The position numbers and the translations under genes were made by a program. From the NCBI GenBank assembly GCA_963422595.1, contig OY730298.1, positions 248,001-312,000 of the forward strand: a DNA stretch of 64,000 nt, written 5' to 3'. Origin of the DNA: G963422595 sp963422595 (GTDB lineage: Bacteria > Pseudomonadota > Gammaproteobacteria > UBA4575). Below the pieces are notes generated by a model. The model saw nothing but the letters and a program-made list of their open reading frames with translations. It did not search any database and was not told the DNA's origin. Shown here piece after piece: positions 33,905-43,784 of the stretch (the stretch's first letter is position 1; every line of letters begins with the position of its first letter).

Positions 33905-36114
33905 GCGGCATCCCCTTGAAAACGTATAGAGTTCCCTAATGGTTGAGGGTTGCAGATAGGCAGACGAATTTTAATTCGCGCCCCATGCTGCAACGCATTC
34001 TCGGCACGAATGCTGCCACCGTGCTCTTCGACAATCTTTTTTACAATGGCTAATCCTAATCCATTGCCCCTGATTTTGGTCGTTACATAAGGCTCAAACA
34101 GTCGCTCTATTATATGCGCAGGAAATCCCAGACCATTGTCTGATACTACCAGGCTCACGAAAAGCACACCACTAATCTCAAAACACCGTGTGGTAATCTG
34201 TACCCTGGCATGCTTGCGCGTATAGGTCGCTTCTAAAGCATTTTTAATCAAATTGTGCAGTAGCTGCCGCAACCGAATACTGTCACCTTTAATCAACGGT
34301 GAGTGCTCGTCCAGTACGGCATGCACGGCAACTGCATAGGTGTTATCCCGGTATAGTTCTATTACTTCGGATATGAGCTTATTGAGATTTACGGGTGTTA
34401 TTTCAACTTGTGGCGCACGCGCGTAATCAGAGAAGTCATCAACCATTGCTTTCATTGATTCGACTTGCTGGATGATGGTGCTGGTGGCCCGACCCAGAAT
34501 ATCACTTTCCGGCTCATTCAGGACTGGCAGAATTTTACCACGCAGGCGTTCCGCAGAAAGCTGGATGGGCGTCAATGGATTTTTGATTTCATGCGCCAGA
34601 CGCCGCGCGACCTCACCCCAGGCGGAATCACGTTGTGCCTGAATGAGTTCTGTAACGTCATCGAAAACCAGTGCGTAACCGCCGGTTTGCTCAGCATCAA
34701 CAGGTAACGTTACACCACGACACATTAGAGTTTTGCCACGTTCTTCGCCTAACAATTTTACTTCTGTCTGCCATGGTTTTCCCCCACTTTGTATCATTGG
34801 CATAATCTGGTCATAAAAACTCTTCAGACGTTCGTTGCCCGTTGACAGGCGCCTGACGTCATAATCAATGTATTTATTGACGTTGGTGTTTAATATTTGT
34901 GAGGCGGTGGCATTTGCCGTCTTCATAATTAAATGCTGGTCAAGACTGATTACGCCAGATGATAAGTTTTCCAGAATTGTCTGTAAGTAAGAACGCTGGC
35001 TATCAATGAGGCGTTGGCTTAGTTTGGCTTCATCACGCGCCAGCGATAAACGGTCCGTCATTTGATTAAAAGAGGCGACCAGCATGCCCAGGTCGTCTTG
35101 TCGCTCACCAGGGAGTTTTTTATGGTAATGCCCGGCGGCAACCGCTTTTGTGCCTTGCACCAGTTCTTTGATTGGAGCAACTAATCTTTGCGCAGAGTAA
35201 AACGCGGCCCACACCGCGAATAACACGCCTAGTAATAATACCAGGGTGAGGATTAAACTAAAGTTTTGCTTTAAGGGGTCACGCAAGTATACCAGTTCGT
35301 TGTACTTGCCAAAACCTTCCTGCACGTTACGCGCGAGGTCGCTGATGTGATCTGAAATCGGATACAGCACTTGCGCCATACGTCCTTCAGAGGCCGGCAG
35401 ACTGGAAGGTATGGGGAACACTAACCGAACGTGCAGACCTTTGTCTTTGACTGGATCAAGCCCAACGTAGGTCTCACCCTGACCTACAAGACGGGTAACT
35501 GTTTCTCCAGGCAAGCGCGGCAGGACGCTGGCGCCAACTTGCCCACCAGAGGCAATAATCCGACTGTTTTGATCGAACAACACAATTTCCGCGGCACCGC
35601 TGCGCCGTAACAGGTCATTAACTATTAACGGCGCATCTAAAGATGTGGTGTTCGACAGTTCTTTGATCATGGGTTCAGTTTGTTTGCGTAATCCACGCAT
35701 ATGCAAGTCCAGCGATGAACGGCTTAAGTCCACCGAATCCTGTAATGCCTGTTCCACGTCGGCGTCAAACCAGCTATCTATGCCTTCCTGCAACAGCCAA
35801 ACCGAGAAGGAGTAAACTATTCCAACTGGCACCGTGGCAAGCAAGGCGAACATTAATAGCAGGCGCAAGGTAAGCCTGGAGCCGGGTTGACGTTTAATAA
35901 CCTGTGCCGCAAGCCGCGTAACGTTGAAGATGATCAAGACTAAAAATGTTGCTAGTAGCAGCATGTTAAAAGGCAATAACCAGTAATGCAGGTTGGCAAA
36001 ACTGGTTTCACTTCTGGTGGCATCAGCCATTAAGTACAGAGAACCCATCAGCAGGCCAAATAGTAATATGATGGGCCAGATACGCGCCAAAAATTGTTTT
36101 TTTATAAGGGCCAT
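33901..36114 (-). CDS. ntrY: NtrY-type membrane sensor histidine kinase
   Basis: This is a 737-residue kinase from ATG 36114 (an earlier in-frame start at 36141 lies deeper in the DUF4390 gene). Four hydrophobic segments and a periplasmic region of about 180 residues are followed by HAMP (LVQGTKAVAAGHYHKKLPG), a PAS-like domain, HisKA with the phospho-histidine in RLAHEIKNPLTPIQLSAERL (near residue 508), and an HATPase domain (NLIKNALEAT, DNGLGFP, GNGLGLAIVKKI). NtrYX pairs are linked to nitrogen metabolism, redox and envelope responses in different proteobacteria; here the pair adjoins Trk and translation genes. Confidence 0.94.
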   Translation of the reverse strand: MALIKKQFLARIWPIILLFGLLMGSLYLMADATRSETSFANLHYWLLPFNMLLLATFLVLIIFNVTRLAAQVIKRQPGSRLTLRLLLMFALLATVPVGIVYSFSVWLLQEGIDSWFDADVEQALQDSVDLSRSSLDLHMRGLRKQTEPMIKELSNTTSLDAPLIVNDLLRRSGAAEIVLFDQNSRIIASGGQVGASVLPRLPGETVTRLVGQGETYVGLDPVKDKGLHVRLVFPIPSSLPASEGRMAQVLYPISDHISDLARNVQEGFGKYNELVYLRDPLKQNFSLILTLVLLLGVLFAVWAAFYSAQRLVAPIKELVQGTKAVAAGHYHKKLPGERQDDLGMLVASFNQMTDRLSLARDEAKLSQRLIDSQRSYLQTILENLSSGVISLDQHLIMKTANATASQILNTNVNKYIDYDVRRLSTGNERLKSFYDQIMPMIQSGGKPWQTEVKLLGEERGKTLMCRGVTLPVDAEQTGGYALVFDDVTELIQAQRDSAWGEVARRLAHEIKNPLTPIQLSAERLRGKILPVLNEPESDILGRATSTIIQQVESMKAMVDDFSDYARAPQVEITPVNLNKLISEVIELYRDNTYAVAVHAVLDEHSPLIKGDSIRLRQLLHNLIKNALEATYTRKHARVQITTRCFEISGVLFVSLVVSDNGLGFPAHIIERLFEPYVTTKIRGNGLGLAIVKKIVEEHGGSIRAENALQHGARIKIRLPICNPQPLGNSIRFQGDAA

Positions 36115-36683
36115 TCGTGCCAGCCGGTGCTCAACCGCCATTTAGCAAAAAAATAACTTTTCATGCGTAAAGGCAATGGCAGTTCATTGGTTAACAGGCG
36201 TGCACGCAGGCGCACAATGTAGTGGCCCTCCTGATGCAGACCAGCGGTGTTGGCAATCGGCATCGCTGCAATCCTGCCCTGATGAAGCAGCGCCGAATCT
36301 AAGTCCGGAAAGGTATCATCGACGCCACTATTTAAGTTTCTCCAAATGTATTGTTTGCTTAAGGCGTGATATTTGAGTATATGCACGTGCGTGACGCTGG
36401 CAATAGTTTTATCCCAGATCCAGTCGCGCAAAAACTTTATTTGTACTTCGACCTGAAACGTCATGGCGATACCATTGCCTAAGGCCTCTTTGATTTCGTC
36501 GTTTAACTGGTAATTAATTTCCGCATCCAGGCGTAATTGATCTTCAAATTTAACTGCCCTGATGGAATTCACCGCAAAGTCGTCGTTGGCAATGGCCTGA
36601 CTTATTAACAGCACGCTGGTGCCAACTATGGCTATCAATTTGCAAAACTCGTGTATGCGCAAGCCGGGTTCAGATAGTTGCAT
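36102..36683 (-). CDS. DUF4390 secreted protein
   Basis: This 193-residue protein starts at ATG 36683 with a signal-like segment (FCKLIAIVGTSVLLISQAIA) and reads as a periplasmic beta-rich domain, ending near SYFFAKWRLSTGWHEWPL. DUF4390 proteins recur just ahead of ntrYX in gammaproteobacteria and may act with the NtrY sensor domain; their function is unknown. The open frame to 36767 would overlap fmt and is not chosen. Its stop overlaps the ntrY start by 13 bases. The usual rsmB gene between fmt and DUF4390 is absent. Confidence 0.85.
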   Translation of the reverse strand: MQLSEPGLRIHEFCKLIAIVGTSVLLISQAIANDDFAVNSIRAVKFEDQLRLDAEINYQLNDEIKEALGNGIAMTFQVEVQIKFLRDWIWDKTIASVTHVHILKYHALSKQYIWRNLNSGVDDTFPDLDSALLHQGRIAAMPIANTAGLHQEGHYIVRLRARLLTNELPLPLRMKSYFFAKWRLSTGWHEWPL

Positions 36684-36702
36684 AGCTGGGTCTTTAACGT
36701 CG

Positions 36703-37647
36703 CTATTGTTTGCTGCTAAAACGCTGGTCGAGAACGTTACGCGCGTTAATAAAATCTCTCGCGTCAATGATTTTGCCGCCAGATAATTGTAATGAGTGCA
36801 GACTTATTACGCCCTCGCCAGTAGCGACTTCGATGCTATTTTTGGTGGCCGCGATGATGGTGCCCGGCGTTCGCTGACTAATGGTGTCGCTTAATGCCGC
36901 CTGCCAAACGCGCAGTCGCTTGCCTTGCAGATACGTGTAGGCCACTGGCCAGGCGTTAAAAGCCCGAATTTTGCGCTCTATGGTGCGCGCGCTTGCATGC
37001 CAGTTTATATTGGCTTCCTGTTTTGTCAGCTTGCTTGCATAAGTGGCGCGACTTGCATCCTGAGGTATTGGTGTTAATGCGTTATTCTGCAAGTCGTTCA
37101 AAATATCAACGATGTGGCTGGCGGATAATTGCGCCAGACGGTCATGCACGCTCAAACCCGTATCCGCGGCCCGAACGTCGCACGTTGATTGATGCAAAAT
37201 TGGGCCGGCATCCAGCTCCTTCACCATTTGTATAATGGTGATACCGGTCTGCTTAGCGCCCGCCAGTAGCGCGCGTTGTATCGGTGCGGCACCGCGCCAT
37301 TGCGGCAATAACGAGGCATGAACGTTGATGCAGCCTGATTTTGGGGTTTCTAATACCGCCACGGGCAGCAATAATCCATAGGCACTCACTAACATTACAT
37401 CGGCGTCAAGTGCCTGTAGGCGCGCGCATTCATCAGTATCAAAAGCGGTGGGCTGAAAGACCGGAATTTTTGCTTGCAGCGCCAGTCTTTTCACCGCACT
37501 GGAGCATAATTTTTGTCCGCGACCTGCGGGACGATCTGGCTGAGTGTACACGGCAATGATTTGATGCCGACTGGCCAGTAGTGACTGCAATGCAGCAGTC
37601 GCAAACACCGGGGTACCAGCGAAAATAATTTTAAGACCTCGGGACAT
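36703..37647 (-). CDS. fmt: Methionyl-tRNA formyltransferase
   Basis: Fmt formylates initiator Met-tRNA with 10-formyl-THF. The 314-residue protein has GTPVFATAAL, the catalytic region CINVHASLLPQWRGAAPIQRAL (N, H and the SLLP motif), the distal aspartate in KELDAGPIL, and a C-terminal OB-like domain. It follows def by 38 bases, the common def-fmt pair. Confidence 0.97.
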   Translation of the reverse strand: MSRGLKIIFAGTPVFATAALQSLLASRHQIIAVYTQPDRPAGRGQKLCSSAVKRLALQAKIPVFQPTAFDTDECARLQALDADVMLVSAYGLLLPVAVLETPKSGCINVHASLLPQWRGAAPIQRALLAGAKQTGITIIQMVKELDAGPILHQSTCDVRAADTGLSVHDRLAQLSASHIVDILNDLQNNALTPIPQDASRATYASKLTKQEANINWHASARTIERKIRAFNAWPVAYTYLQGKRLRVWQAALSDTISQRTPGTIIAATKNSIEVATGEGVISLHSLQLSGGKIIDARDFINARNVLDQRFSSKQ

Positions 37648-37685
37648 AACGTCGCTCGCCAGAGATTTGGTCAGGGGTCGCGGTT

Positions 37686-38225
37686 TCAGATCAGGCTGGC
37701 TGGTGGTGAAACGTGGCTGGAAGCATCCCGACGTCTTTGTTGCTTGAGTAGTTTCTGCTTAATACGCTGGCGTTTTAATGACGACAGGTAGTCCACAAAT
37801 AACTTGCCTTGCAGGTGATCAATTTCATGTTGAATGCAAACCGCAAGCAGGCCGTCGGCCGCAACAGTAATTCGATTGCCATTTTGGTCCAGGGCTTGTA
37901 CGGTAATTGTTGCAGCACGCCGCACGGTTTCAAGAAACCCTGGCACCGACAAACAACCCTCCTGCATTTCCTCGCTACCATCTTTGCTGGTGATTTCAGG
38001 GTTGATCAGACAAAGCGGCGCATTTTTTTCTGCCGAGACGTCTATGACGATGATCTGGAGTTGGACATTTACTTGCGTCGCGGCCAGACCTATGCCCGGA
38101 GCGGCATACATGGTCTCATACATGTCATCCACTATGCCTCGAATATGGTCGTCCACCTGCTCAACCGGACGCGCCTGTTTGCGCAGTTTGGGGTTGGGGA
38201 AGTGTAGAATTTCCAGTAATGCCAT
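37686..38225 (-). CDS. def: Peptide deformylase
   Basis: Def removes the N-formyl group from new proteins. All three motifs are intact: GIGLAATQV (44-52), EGCLSVPG with metal ligand C91, and HEIDHLQG with H133 and H137. The 179-residue protein has a basic C-terminal tail (KRQRIKQKLLKQQRRR) of the kind that can bind the ribosome. It is divergent from dprA across 223 bases without a gene; the LysM gene often found between them is absent. Confidence 0.97.
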   Translation of the reverse strand: MALLEILHFPNPKLRKQARPVEQVDDHIRGIVDDMYETMYAAPGIGLAATQVNVQLQIIVIDVSAEKNAPLCLINPEITSKDGSEEMQEGCLSVPGFLETVRRAATITVQALDQNGNRITVAADGLLAVCIQHEIDHLQGKLFVDYLSSLKRQRIKQKLLKQQRRRDASSHVSPPASLI

Positions 38226-38448
38226 GATGTGATGCGTTTACGGATGGTCCGCGCGCCTTATGAGCATAGAACTTCCATCGGTATTAAGGGTTTTGATACT
38301 CAATAGTGTAACAAAATTCGTCAGCAAGTCCTTGCAGTAGTCGCTGGCGGGACTTTAGCATTCAATCGCATCTGTATTAAAACGTAAATATGTTTAGTTT
38401 TCGCTTAAATATACCGCTACAATCGTGAAAAACAAATCACCGTAGCTT

Positions 38449-39579
38449 ATGCCCCAAGCCGAAGAATGGTCAGCACTCGTCAACGTGGATCAACTTGGGC
38501 CTGTAACATTTCAAAAATTGTTGGGCCGGTTCGGTTCGCCGGCAGATATTTTGCGCGCGCAGCGCAGCGAACTGCAAACCGCAGGCATCTCAGAGCGAGT
38601 CATTGACGGGATTCTGGCCCCGAATGAAACCGCCATTGCGCGAGATATGGAGTGGCTGCAACACGATTTGCATCACCTGGTTACTATACAAGACGCCAGC
38701 TACCCGCAGTTGTTGCGACAAATTTCAAATCCTCCAATGGTGTTGTATGCTCATGGGGAAGCACAATTGCTTACGCGATTATTGTCTGATCCGCAACTGG
38801 CAATTATCGGTAGCCGTAACGCCAGTGCCAATGGCACTGAGATGGCCACCGTGTTCGCACGAAAACTTGCTCAGGCGGGACTGGTAATTACCAGCGGATT
38901 AGCCAGTGGTATAGATGGTGCCGCACATCGCGGCGCGTTACAAGCGGAGCTTGGGAAAACCATCGCGGTAGCGGCATGCGGGCTTGATCGCGTCTATCCC
39001 GCGAAGCATCGGGAATTAGCAGAGCAAATTGTGCAACGCGGTGTAATCATTTCCGAGTTCCCGATCGGCAGGCTTCCAAAGCCGGGGCATTTCCCACGCC
39101 GCAATCGTATTATCAGCGGCTTGAGTCTGGGCGTGCTGGTAGTTGAGGCTTCAGTTAAAAGTGGTTCATTAACCAGCGCACGTATGGCCGGCGAACAAGG
39201 CCGTGAAGTGTTTGCGGTACCAGGTTCCATACATAACCCGCTGGCAAAAGGTTGTCATATGCTGATACGTAATGGCGCCAAATTAGTGGAAACGGTGGGA
39301 GATATTTTAGAGGAATTCAAAAATCATATTGATGCCGATGAGGCATTGACTACTGTAGATGCGATTGACGTCAATGCGGTAACCGGCGAGCCCGCTGACG
39401 ACCCTGAGCATGAAAAGATTTTACATAGCATGGGCTACGAACCTATAAGCATTGATAATTTGGTTGAGCGTTGCGGACTGAGGGTGGACGTGGTGTCTTC
39501 CAGCCTGTTGATTATGGAGCTTAGCGGGCAGGTTTCTCATAACGGCAATGGTGTGTACGTGCGTGCTTATAAGGCCTGA
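38449..39579 (+). CDS. dprA: DNA processing protein DprA (Smf)
   Basis: DprA loads RecA on incoming single-stranded DNA in transformation. The 376-residue protein has an N-terminal helix-hairpin-helix-like region, the Rossmann core (IIGSRNAS, ITSGLASGIDGAAHRGAL, FPRRNRIISGLS, VPGSIHNPLAKGCHMLIRNGA) and a C-terminal winged-helix DML1-like domain after an acidic linker. A hairpin covers its stop codon. Its presence says little about competence because it is almost universal. Confidence 0.96.
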   Translation: MPQAEEWSALVNVDQLGPVTFQKLLGRFGSPADILRAQRSELQTAGISERVIDGILAPNETAIARDMEWLQHDLHHLVTIQDASYPQLLRQISNPPMVLYAHGEAQLLTRLLSDPQLAIIGSRNASANGTEMATVFARKLAQAGLVITSGLASGIDGAAHRGALQAELGKTIAVAACGLDRVYPAKHRELAEQIVQRGVIISEFPIGRLPKPGHFPRRNRIISGLSLGVLVVEASVKSGSLTSARMAGEQGREVFAVPGSIHNPLAKGCHMLIRNGAKLVETVGDILEEFKNHIDADEALTTVDAIDVNAVTGEPADDPEHEKILHSMGYEPISIDNLVERCGLRVDVVSSSLLIMELSGQVSHNGNGVYVRAYKA

Positions 39580-39593
39580 CGTGAGAACGTCAG
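39576..39593 (+). terminator. Stop-codon hairpin of dprA
   Basis: CTGACGT (39576-39582) and ACGTCAG (39587-39593) form a perfect 7-bp stem with a GAGA tetraloop that contains the TGA stop. There is no T-tract, so it is more likely a 3'-end stabiliser or weak terminator. The remaining 190 bases before topA hold no gene, and the smg (DUF494) gene commonly found here is absent. Confidence 0.4.
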
Positions 39594-39787
39594 CCACTTG
39601 AGCAAGGCGTGTATGAAGGGCGCAAAATTCCAACATTTTGCCTTGGCTGGTAAAAACGGCACTCGAATAAGCATTTACAAAACAATAATAAACGGGTATT
39701 AGTTCGCCGCGAGGAATTTTCCTGAACATAATGGTAATGGTTTTTCAGCACTCGTCACCATTCTAACTATTTTATTGCAGTCTGCGC

Positions 39788-42157
39788 ATGAGTAAAAATC
39801 TGGTTATCGTAGAGTCGCCGGCCAAGGCCAGGACGATTGAAAAATATCTTGGGAAAAATTTTGGCGTGCTGGCTTCTTATGGGCATGTGCGGGATTTGAT
39901 TCCTAAAGAAGGCGCGGTGGACCCAAACAATGACTTCGAGATGAGGTATGAAGTACTCGCAAAGAACGCAAGGCATGTAACGACCATCTCCAGGGCGTTA
40001 AATAATTCTATTGCACTCTATCTTGCCACCGACCCGGATCGTGAAGGTGAGGCCATTGCATGGCATCTTTATGAATTGCTTAAAGAGCGTGGATTATTGG
40101 CAAATAAAGAGGTCTACCGCATAATATTCCACGAGGTCACCCAGCGCGCGGTGCGCGACGCACTGCAAAATCCGCGCAAACTCTCCAGCGACTTAGTCAA
40201 CGCACAACAGGCACGCCGCGCCCTGGATTATCTTGTAGGCTTCAATTTATCTCCACTGCTTTGGAAAAAAATTAAACGTGGCCTTTCCGCTGGTCGCGTA
40301 CAAAGTCCGGCCTTGCGCCTGATTTGTGAGCGTGAAAATGAAATTGAAAAGTTTGTAGCTAAAGAATATTGGACGATTGCAGCAGATTGCGAAGCGGATA
40401 AGCAGGAATTCCTTGCCCGGCTATATATCTATAATCATATAAAGCTCACACAATTCGATATCAACAATGAAACAGACGCCACTACTGCTAAACGATTGCT
40501 GGACCAAAATGCCAACGGCAAACTAACCGTTAACGGCGTCGACAAAAAGGCACGCAGGCGTAATCCTGCGCCACCATTTACAACCTCGACTTTACAACAA
40601 GAGGCGGTGCGTAAACTGCGGTTCTCCGCCCAGCAAACTATGCGGGTAGCACAGCAGTTGTACGAAGGTATTGATCTGGGAAATGGAGCAGTAGGCTTAA
40701 TTACTTATATGCGTACTGATTCGGTAACGCTGGCGCAAGTGGCACTGTATGAGTTACGCGAGTTTATTGAACAAAGATATGGAAAAGACAACCTGCCAGG
40801 GAAAGCACGCATCTTCACAACCAAGTCCAAAAACGCGCAAGAGGCGCATGAGGCAATCCGGCCAACGTCCTTTATGCGCGTGCCGGATGAGATCAAAAAA
40901 TTTTTAACCGCTGATCAACGCAAACTTTATACTCTGATATGGAAACGCGCGGTCGCCAGCCAGATGCTGCACGCCACGTTGGATTTAGTTGCCATACAGC
41001 TTGGTTGCGGAGAAGGTAACGTGTTTCGCGCGACTGGCTCCTCTATACGCAACCCTGGTTTTATGCGGGTCTACCAGGAAGGGCAGGATGACAATAGAGT
41101 GGAAGCGGATGAACGCACGTTGCCCAATGTAGAAATTGGTGAAGTAGTTACGCTTAACGAGATACGGGCCGAACAACATTTTACCGAGCCGCCGCCACGT
41201 TTCACCGAAGCCAGTATTGTCAAAACCCTGGAAGAATATGGTATTGGCAGACCCTCAACCTACGCCAGTATTATTTCAACTTTGCAAAATCGCGAATACG
41301 CCAAGATTGAAAGCCGCCGCTTTACCCCGACCGAAACCGGCAGGCTGGTAAATGATTTTCTCACCGCACACTTCACTCAATACGTTGACTACGGATTTAC
41401 CGCACGTCTTGAGGATGATCTGGATAAAATCTCGCGCGGCGAAACAAAATGGGTGCCAATTTTACGCGCCTTCTGGAAGCCATTTAATGATTTAGTCGTC
41501 AGCAAAGAAAAAACCGTTACGCGTGAAGAGGCGGTACAGGCGCGCGAGCTTGGGGTGGATGCGGGATCTGGCAGGCCGGTCAGTGTGCGTATGGGACGCT
41601 ATGGACCGTTTGTGCAAATCGGTATGAAAAGCGATGAGGAAAAGCCCAGGTTTGCGGGACTTCGTCCACATCAAAAAATGGCCGATGTTACTTTTGAAGA
41701 GGCCATGGAGTTATTTAAGTTGCCACGTGAACTTGGTGAAACCGCGCAAGGTGATGCCGTACAGGCAAATATCGGGCGGTTTGGCCCCTATGTGAAATAC
41801 GGCAATAAATACGTGTCGCTTAGAAATGATGATCCTTATACTATTACCTTAGCGCGCGCATTAGAGATTGTTGACCAAAAAAAGGTTGAGGACGCGAATA
41901 AAATAATCAAGGTTTTTGCCGGACAAAGCATACAGATCCTGAATGGGCGTTATGGCCCCTACGTCACGGATGGCAGCAAAAACGTAAAGATTCCTAATAA
42001 GCGAAAACCCGCCGACCTTACCTTGGCGGAGTGTCGGCAAATGATTGCCAAGGCACCGGACAAGAAAAGCTGGAACAAACGCAAAACGGCTGTAAAGGCA
42101 ACTAAAGGCAAAACAGCAACTAAAAGAACCCGAAAATCCGCAAACGTAAAACCATAA
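39788..42157 (+). CDS. topA: DNA topoisomerase I
   Basis: TopA is a type IA enzyme that relaxes negative supercoils. The 789-residue protein has an N-terminal TOPRIM domain (VIVESPAKARTIEKYLG; DPDREGEAIAWH) and the active-site tyrosine in GLITYMRTDS (about residue 307). The C-terminus lacks the zinc-finger cysteines of the E. coli enzyme. Instead it carries three repeats with the core GR(Y/F)GP(F/Y)V (near 600, 660 and 720) and a lysine/threonine-rich tail that should bind DNA. This zinc-free form is widespread in other bacteria. Confidence 0.97.
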   Translation: MSKNLVIVESPAKARTIEKYLGKNFGVLASYGHVRDLIPKEGAVDPNNDFEMRYEVLAKNARHVTTISRALNNSIALYLATDPDREGEAIAWHLYELLKERGLLANKEVYRIIFHEVTQRAVRDALQNPRKLSSDLVNAQQARRALDYLVGFNLSPLLWKKIKRGLSAGRVQSPALRLICERENEIEKFVAKEYWTIAADCEADKQEFLARLYIYNHIKLTQFDINNETDATTAKRLLDQNANGKLTVNGVDKKARRRNPAPPFTTSTLQQEAVRKLRFSAQQTMRVAQQLYEGIDLGNGAVGLITYMRTDSVTLAQVALYELREFIEQRYGKDNLPGKARIFTTKSKNAQEAHEAIRPTSFMRVPDEIKKFLTADQRKLYTLIWKRAVASQMLHATLDLVAIQLGCGEGNVFRATGSSIRNPGFMRVYQEGQDDNRVEADERTLPNVEIGEVVTLNEIRAEQHFTEPPPRFTEASIVKTLEEYGIGRPSTYASIISTLQNREYAKIESRRFTPTETGRLVNDFLTAHFTQYVDYGFTARLEDDLDKISRGETKWVPILRAFWKPFNDLVVSKEKTVTREEAVQARELGVDAGSGRPVSVRMGRYGPFVQIGMKSDEEKPRFAGLRPHQKMADVTFEEAMELFKLPRELGETAQGDAVQANIGRFGPYVKYGNKYVSLRNDDPYTITLARALEIVDQKKVEDANKIIKVFAGQSIQILNGRYGPYVTDGSKNVKIPNKRKPADLTLAECRQMIAKAPDKKSWNKRKTAVKATKGKTATKRTRKSANVKP

Positions 42158-42193
42158 ATCCTGATCACATCCTGAAGCTATCAATATCTCTGC

Positions 42194-42754
42194 ATGGTGT
42201 TGGCTAACCAACTTTCTCAAGCCGCGGCAATAATTCAACAGGGTGGCGTAATCGCTTATTCCACTGACACGATATTGGGCTTAGGCTGTGATCCGCAAAA
42301 CCGCACCGCAGTGGAAAGAGTGCTGTGGTTAAAACAGCGTGGGGTGGAAAAAGGCCTTATTTTACTGATGGAGGACCCGGCTGTTGTAGAACAATATTCA
42401 CAACCCTTGTCAAATCAACAGTATGCGGAAATTTCATCGCCTGTGTCGCAATTACCGGTAACCTGGCTGCTACCAGCGCAGCATGCAGCACCTGACTGGA
42501 TTACCGGGGGACAAGACCGCGTCGCCCTGCGCATTACTTCACACCCTATAGCACGCGGGTTGTGTGCCCGGCTGGGCGCCATCGTGTCTACCAGTGCCAA
42601 TTTTTCCAATTATCCCGTTGCCACCGATGCACGGCAAATAAGAACGTGGTTTGGCCCACACTTAGACTATGTAATCATCGGGGCATCGGGTACCGGAGCA
42701 CCAAGCGAAATTCGGGATCTGCGCAGTGGCAGGATATTGCGTAAAAATGTATAA
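42194..42754 (+). CDS. tsaC: Threonylcarbamoyl-AMP synthase (YrdC/Sua5 domain)
   Basis: TsaC makes threonylcarbamoyl-AMP for t6A37 modification of ANN-decoding tRNAs. The 186-residue single domain shows IAYSTDTILGLGCDP, LKQRGVEKGLILLM and IVSTSANFSNYPVATDA. It lies between topA and hemF, with its TAA directly followed by the hemF ATG, so translation is coupled. Confidence 0.95.
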   Translation: MVLANQLSQAAAIIQQGGVIAYSTDTILGLGCDPQNRTAVERVLWLKQRGVEKGLILLMEDPAVVEQYSQPLSNQQYAEISSPVSQLPVTWLLPAQHAAPDWITGGQDRVALRITSHPIARGLCARLGAIVSTSANFSNYPVATDARQIRTWFGPHLDYVIIGASGTGAPSEIRDLRSGRILRKNV

Positions 42755-43669
42755 ATGAGTATGCTGCCAAAAATCGACGATGTGTTGAGCTATTTGCGTG
42801 CCTTGCAAGATCGAAGTTGCCGCTTGCTGGAAGCAGTCGATAATGTTGTTGAATTTCGCGAAGACGTCTGGCAACGCCGGCAAGGCGGTGGTGGCAGAAC
42901 TCGTATCATGCGCGATGGCGGCATATTTGAACAGGCTGGAGTAGGTTTTTCTCACGTATATGGTAACCAGCTGCCGCCTTCCGCAACCAGCCAGCGCCCG
43001 CAACTTGTGGGGCGTAACTTCCAGGCGACGGGGGTGTCTCTGGTTATTCATCCGCGTAATCCTTTCGTGCCCACGGCGCATTGTAACGTGCGTTTTTTCA
43101 TGGCCGAAAAAGCCAACCAACCGGCAGTATGGTGGTTTGGTGGCGGTTTTGATCTCACGCCTTATTATGGATTTGAGGAAGACGCCATATTCTGGCATCA
43201 GGTTGCCAAACGGGCTTGTGACGTGGTGGATGAAAACTTATATCCAAAGTTAAAGCAGTGGTGTGATGAATACTTTTTTATCAGGCATCGTAATGAGGCT
43301 CGTGGTATTGGAGGGTTGTTTTTCGATGACTACAATAGCGAAGATTTTGCCACCAGTTTTGAATTACTGAAAAGCGTGGGAGATCATTTTTTACAGGCTT
43401 ATCTGCCAATCGTAAAACGACGCAAAGACCACGCATTTACCGCGCGCGAACGTGAGTTTCAATTATATCGTCGCGGCCGTTACGTTGAATTTAACCTGGT
43501 TTATGATCGCGGCACTTTGTTTGGCTTACAATCGGGGGGACGTGCGGAATCAATATTGATGTCACTGCCTCCACAAGTTCGTTGGGAATATGATTGGCGG
43601 CCGCAAGCTGGAAGCGCTGAAGAAGAATTGTACCGGAAATATCTGCCGGCGCGTGATTGGTTGGCGTAA
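42755..43669 (+). CDS. hemF: Oxygen-dependent coproporphyrinogen III oxidase
   Basis: HemF converts coproporphyrinogen III to protoporphyrinogen IX using O2. The 304-residue protein has GGVGFSHV-like GGIFEQAGVGFSHVYG, NPFVPTAHCNVRFF, WWFGGGFDLTPYYGF and FNLVYDRGTLFGLQSGGR. It starts immediately after the tsaC stop. The aerobic enzyme supports an oxygen-using lifestyle; the oxygen-independent hemN is not in this window. Confidence 0.98.
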   Translation: MSMLPKIDDVLSYLRALQDRSCRLLEAVDNVVEFREDVWQRRQGGGGRTRIMRDGGIFEQAGVGFSHVYGNQLPPSATSQRPQLVGRNFQATGVSLVIHPRNPFVPTAHCNVRFFMAEKANQPAVWWFGGGFDLTPYYGFEEDAIFWHQVAKRACDVVDENLYPKLKQWCDEYFFIRHRNEARGIGGLFFDDYNSEDFATSFELLKSVGDHFLQAYLPIVKRRKDHAFTAREREFQLYRRGRYVEFNLVYDRGTLFGLQSGGRAESILMSLPPQVRWEYDWRPQAGSAEEELYRKYLPARDWLA

Positions 43670-43784
43670 CGGCGGGCATCAATGGCCGTCAGTTCCAGTA
43701 AGCGAGCGCTCCTATGCACGGTATTAATTTGTTGGTTTTGTTAATATCAATAGCATGTGTCTTTGGTCAGGTATAGATGATTTT

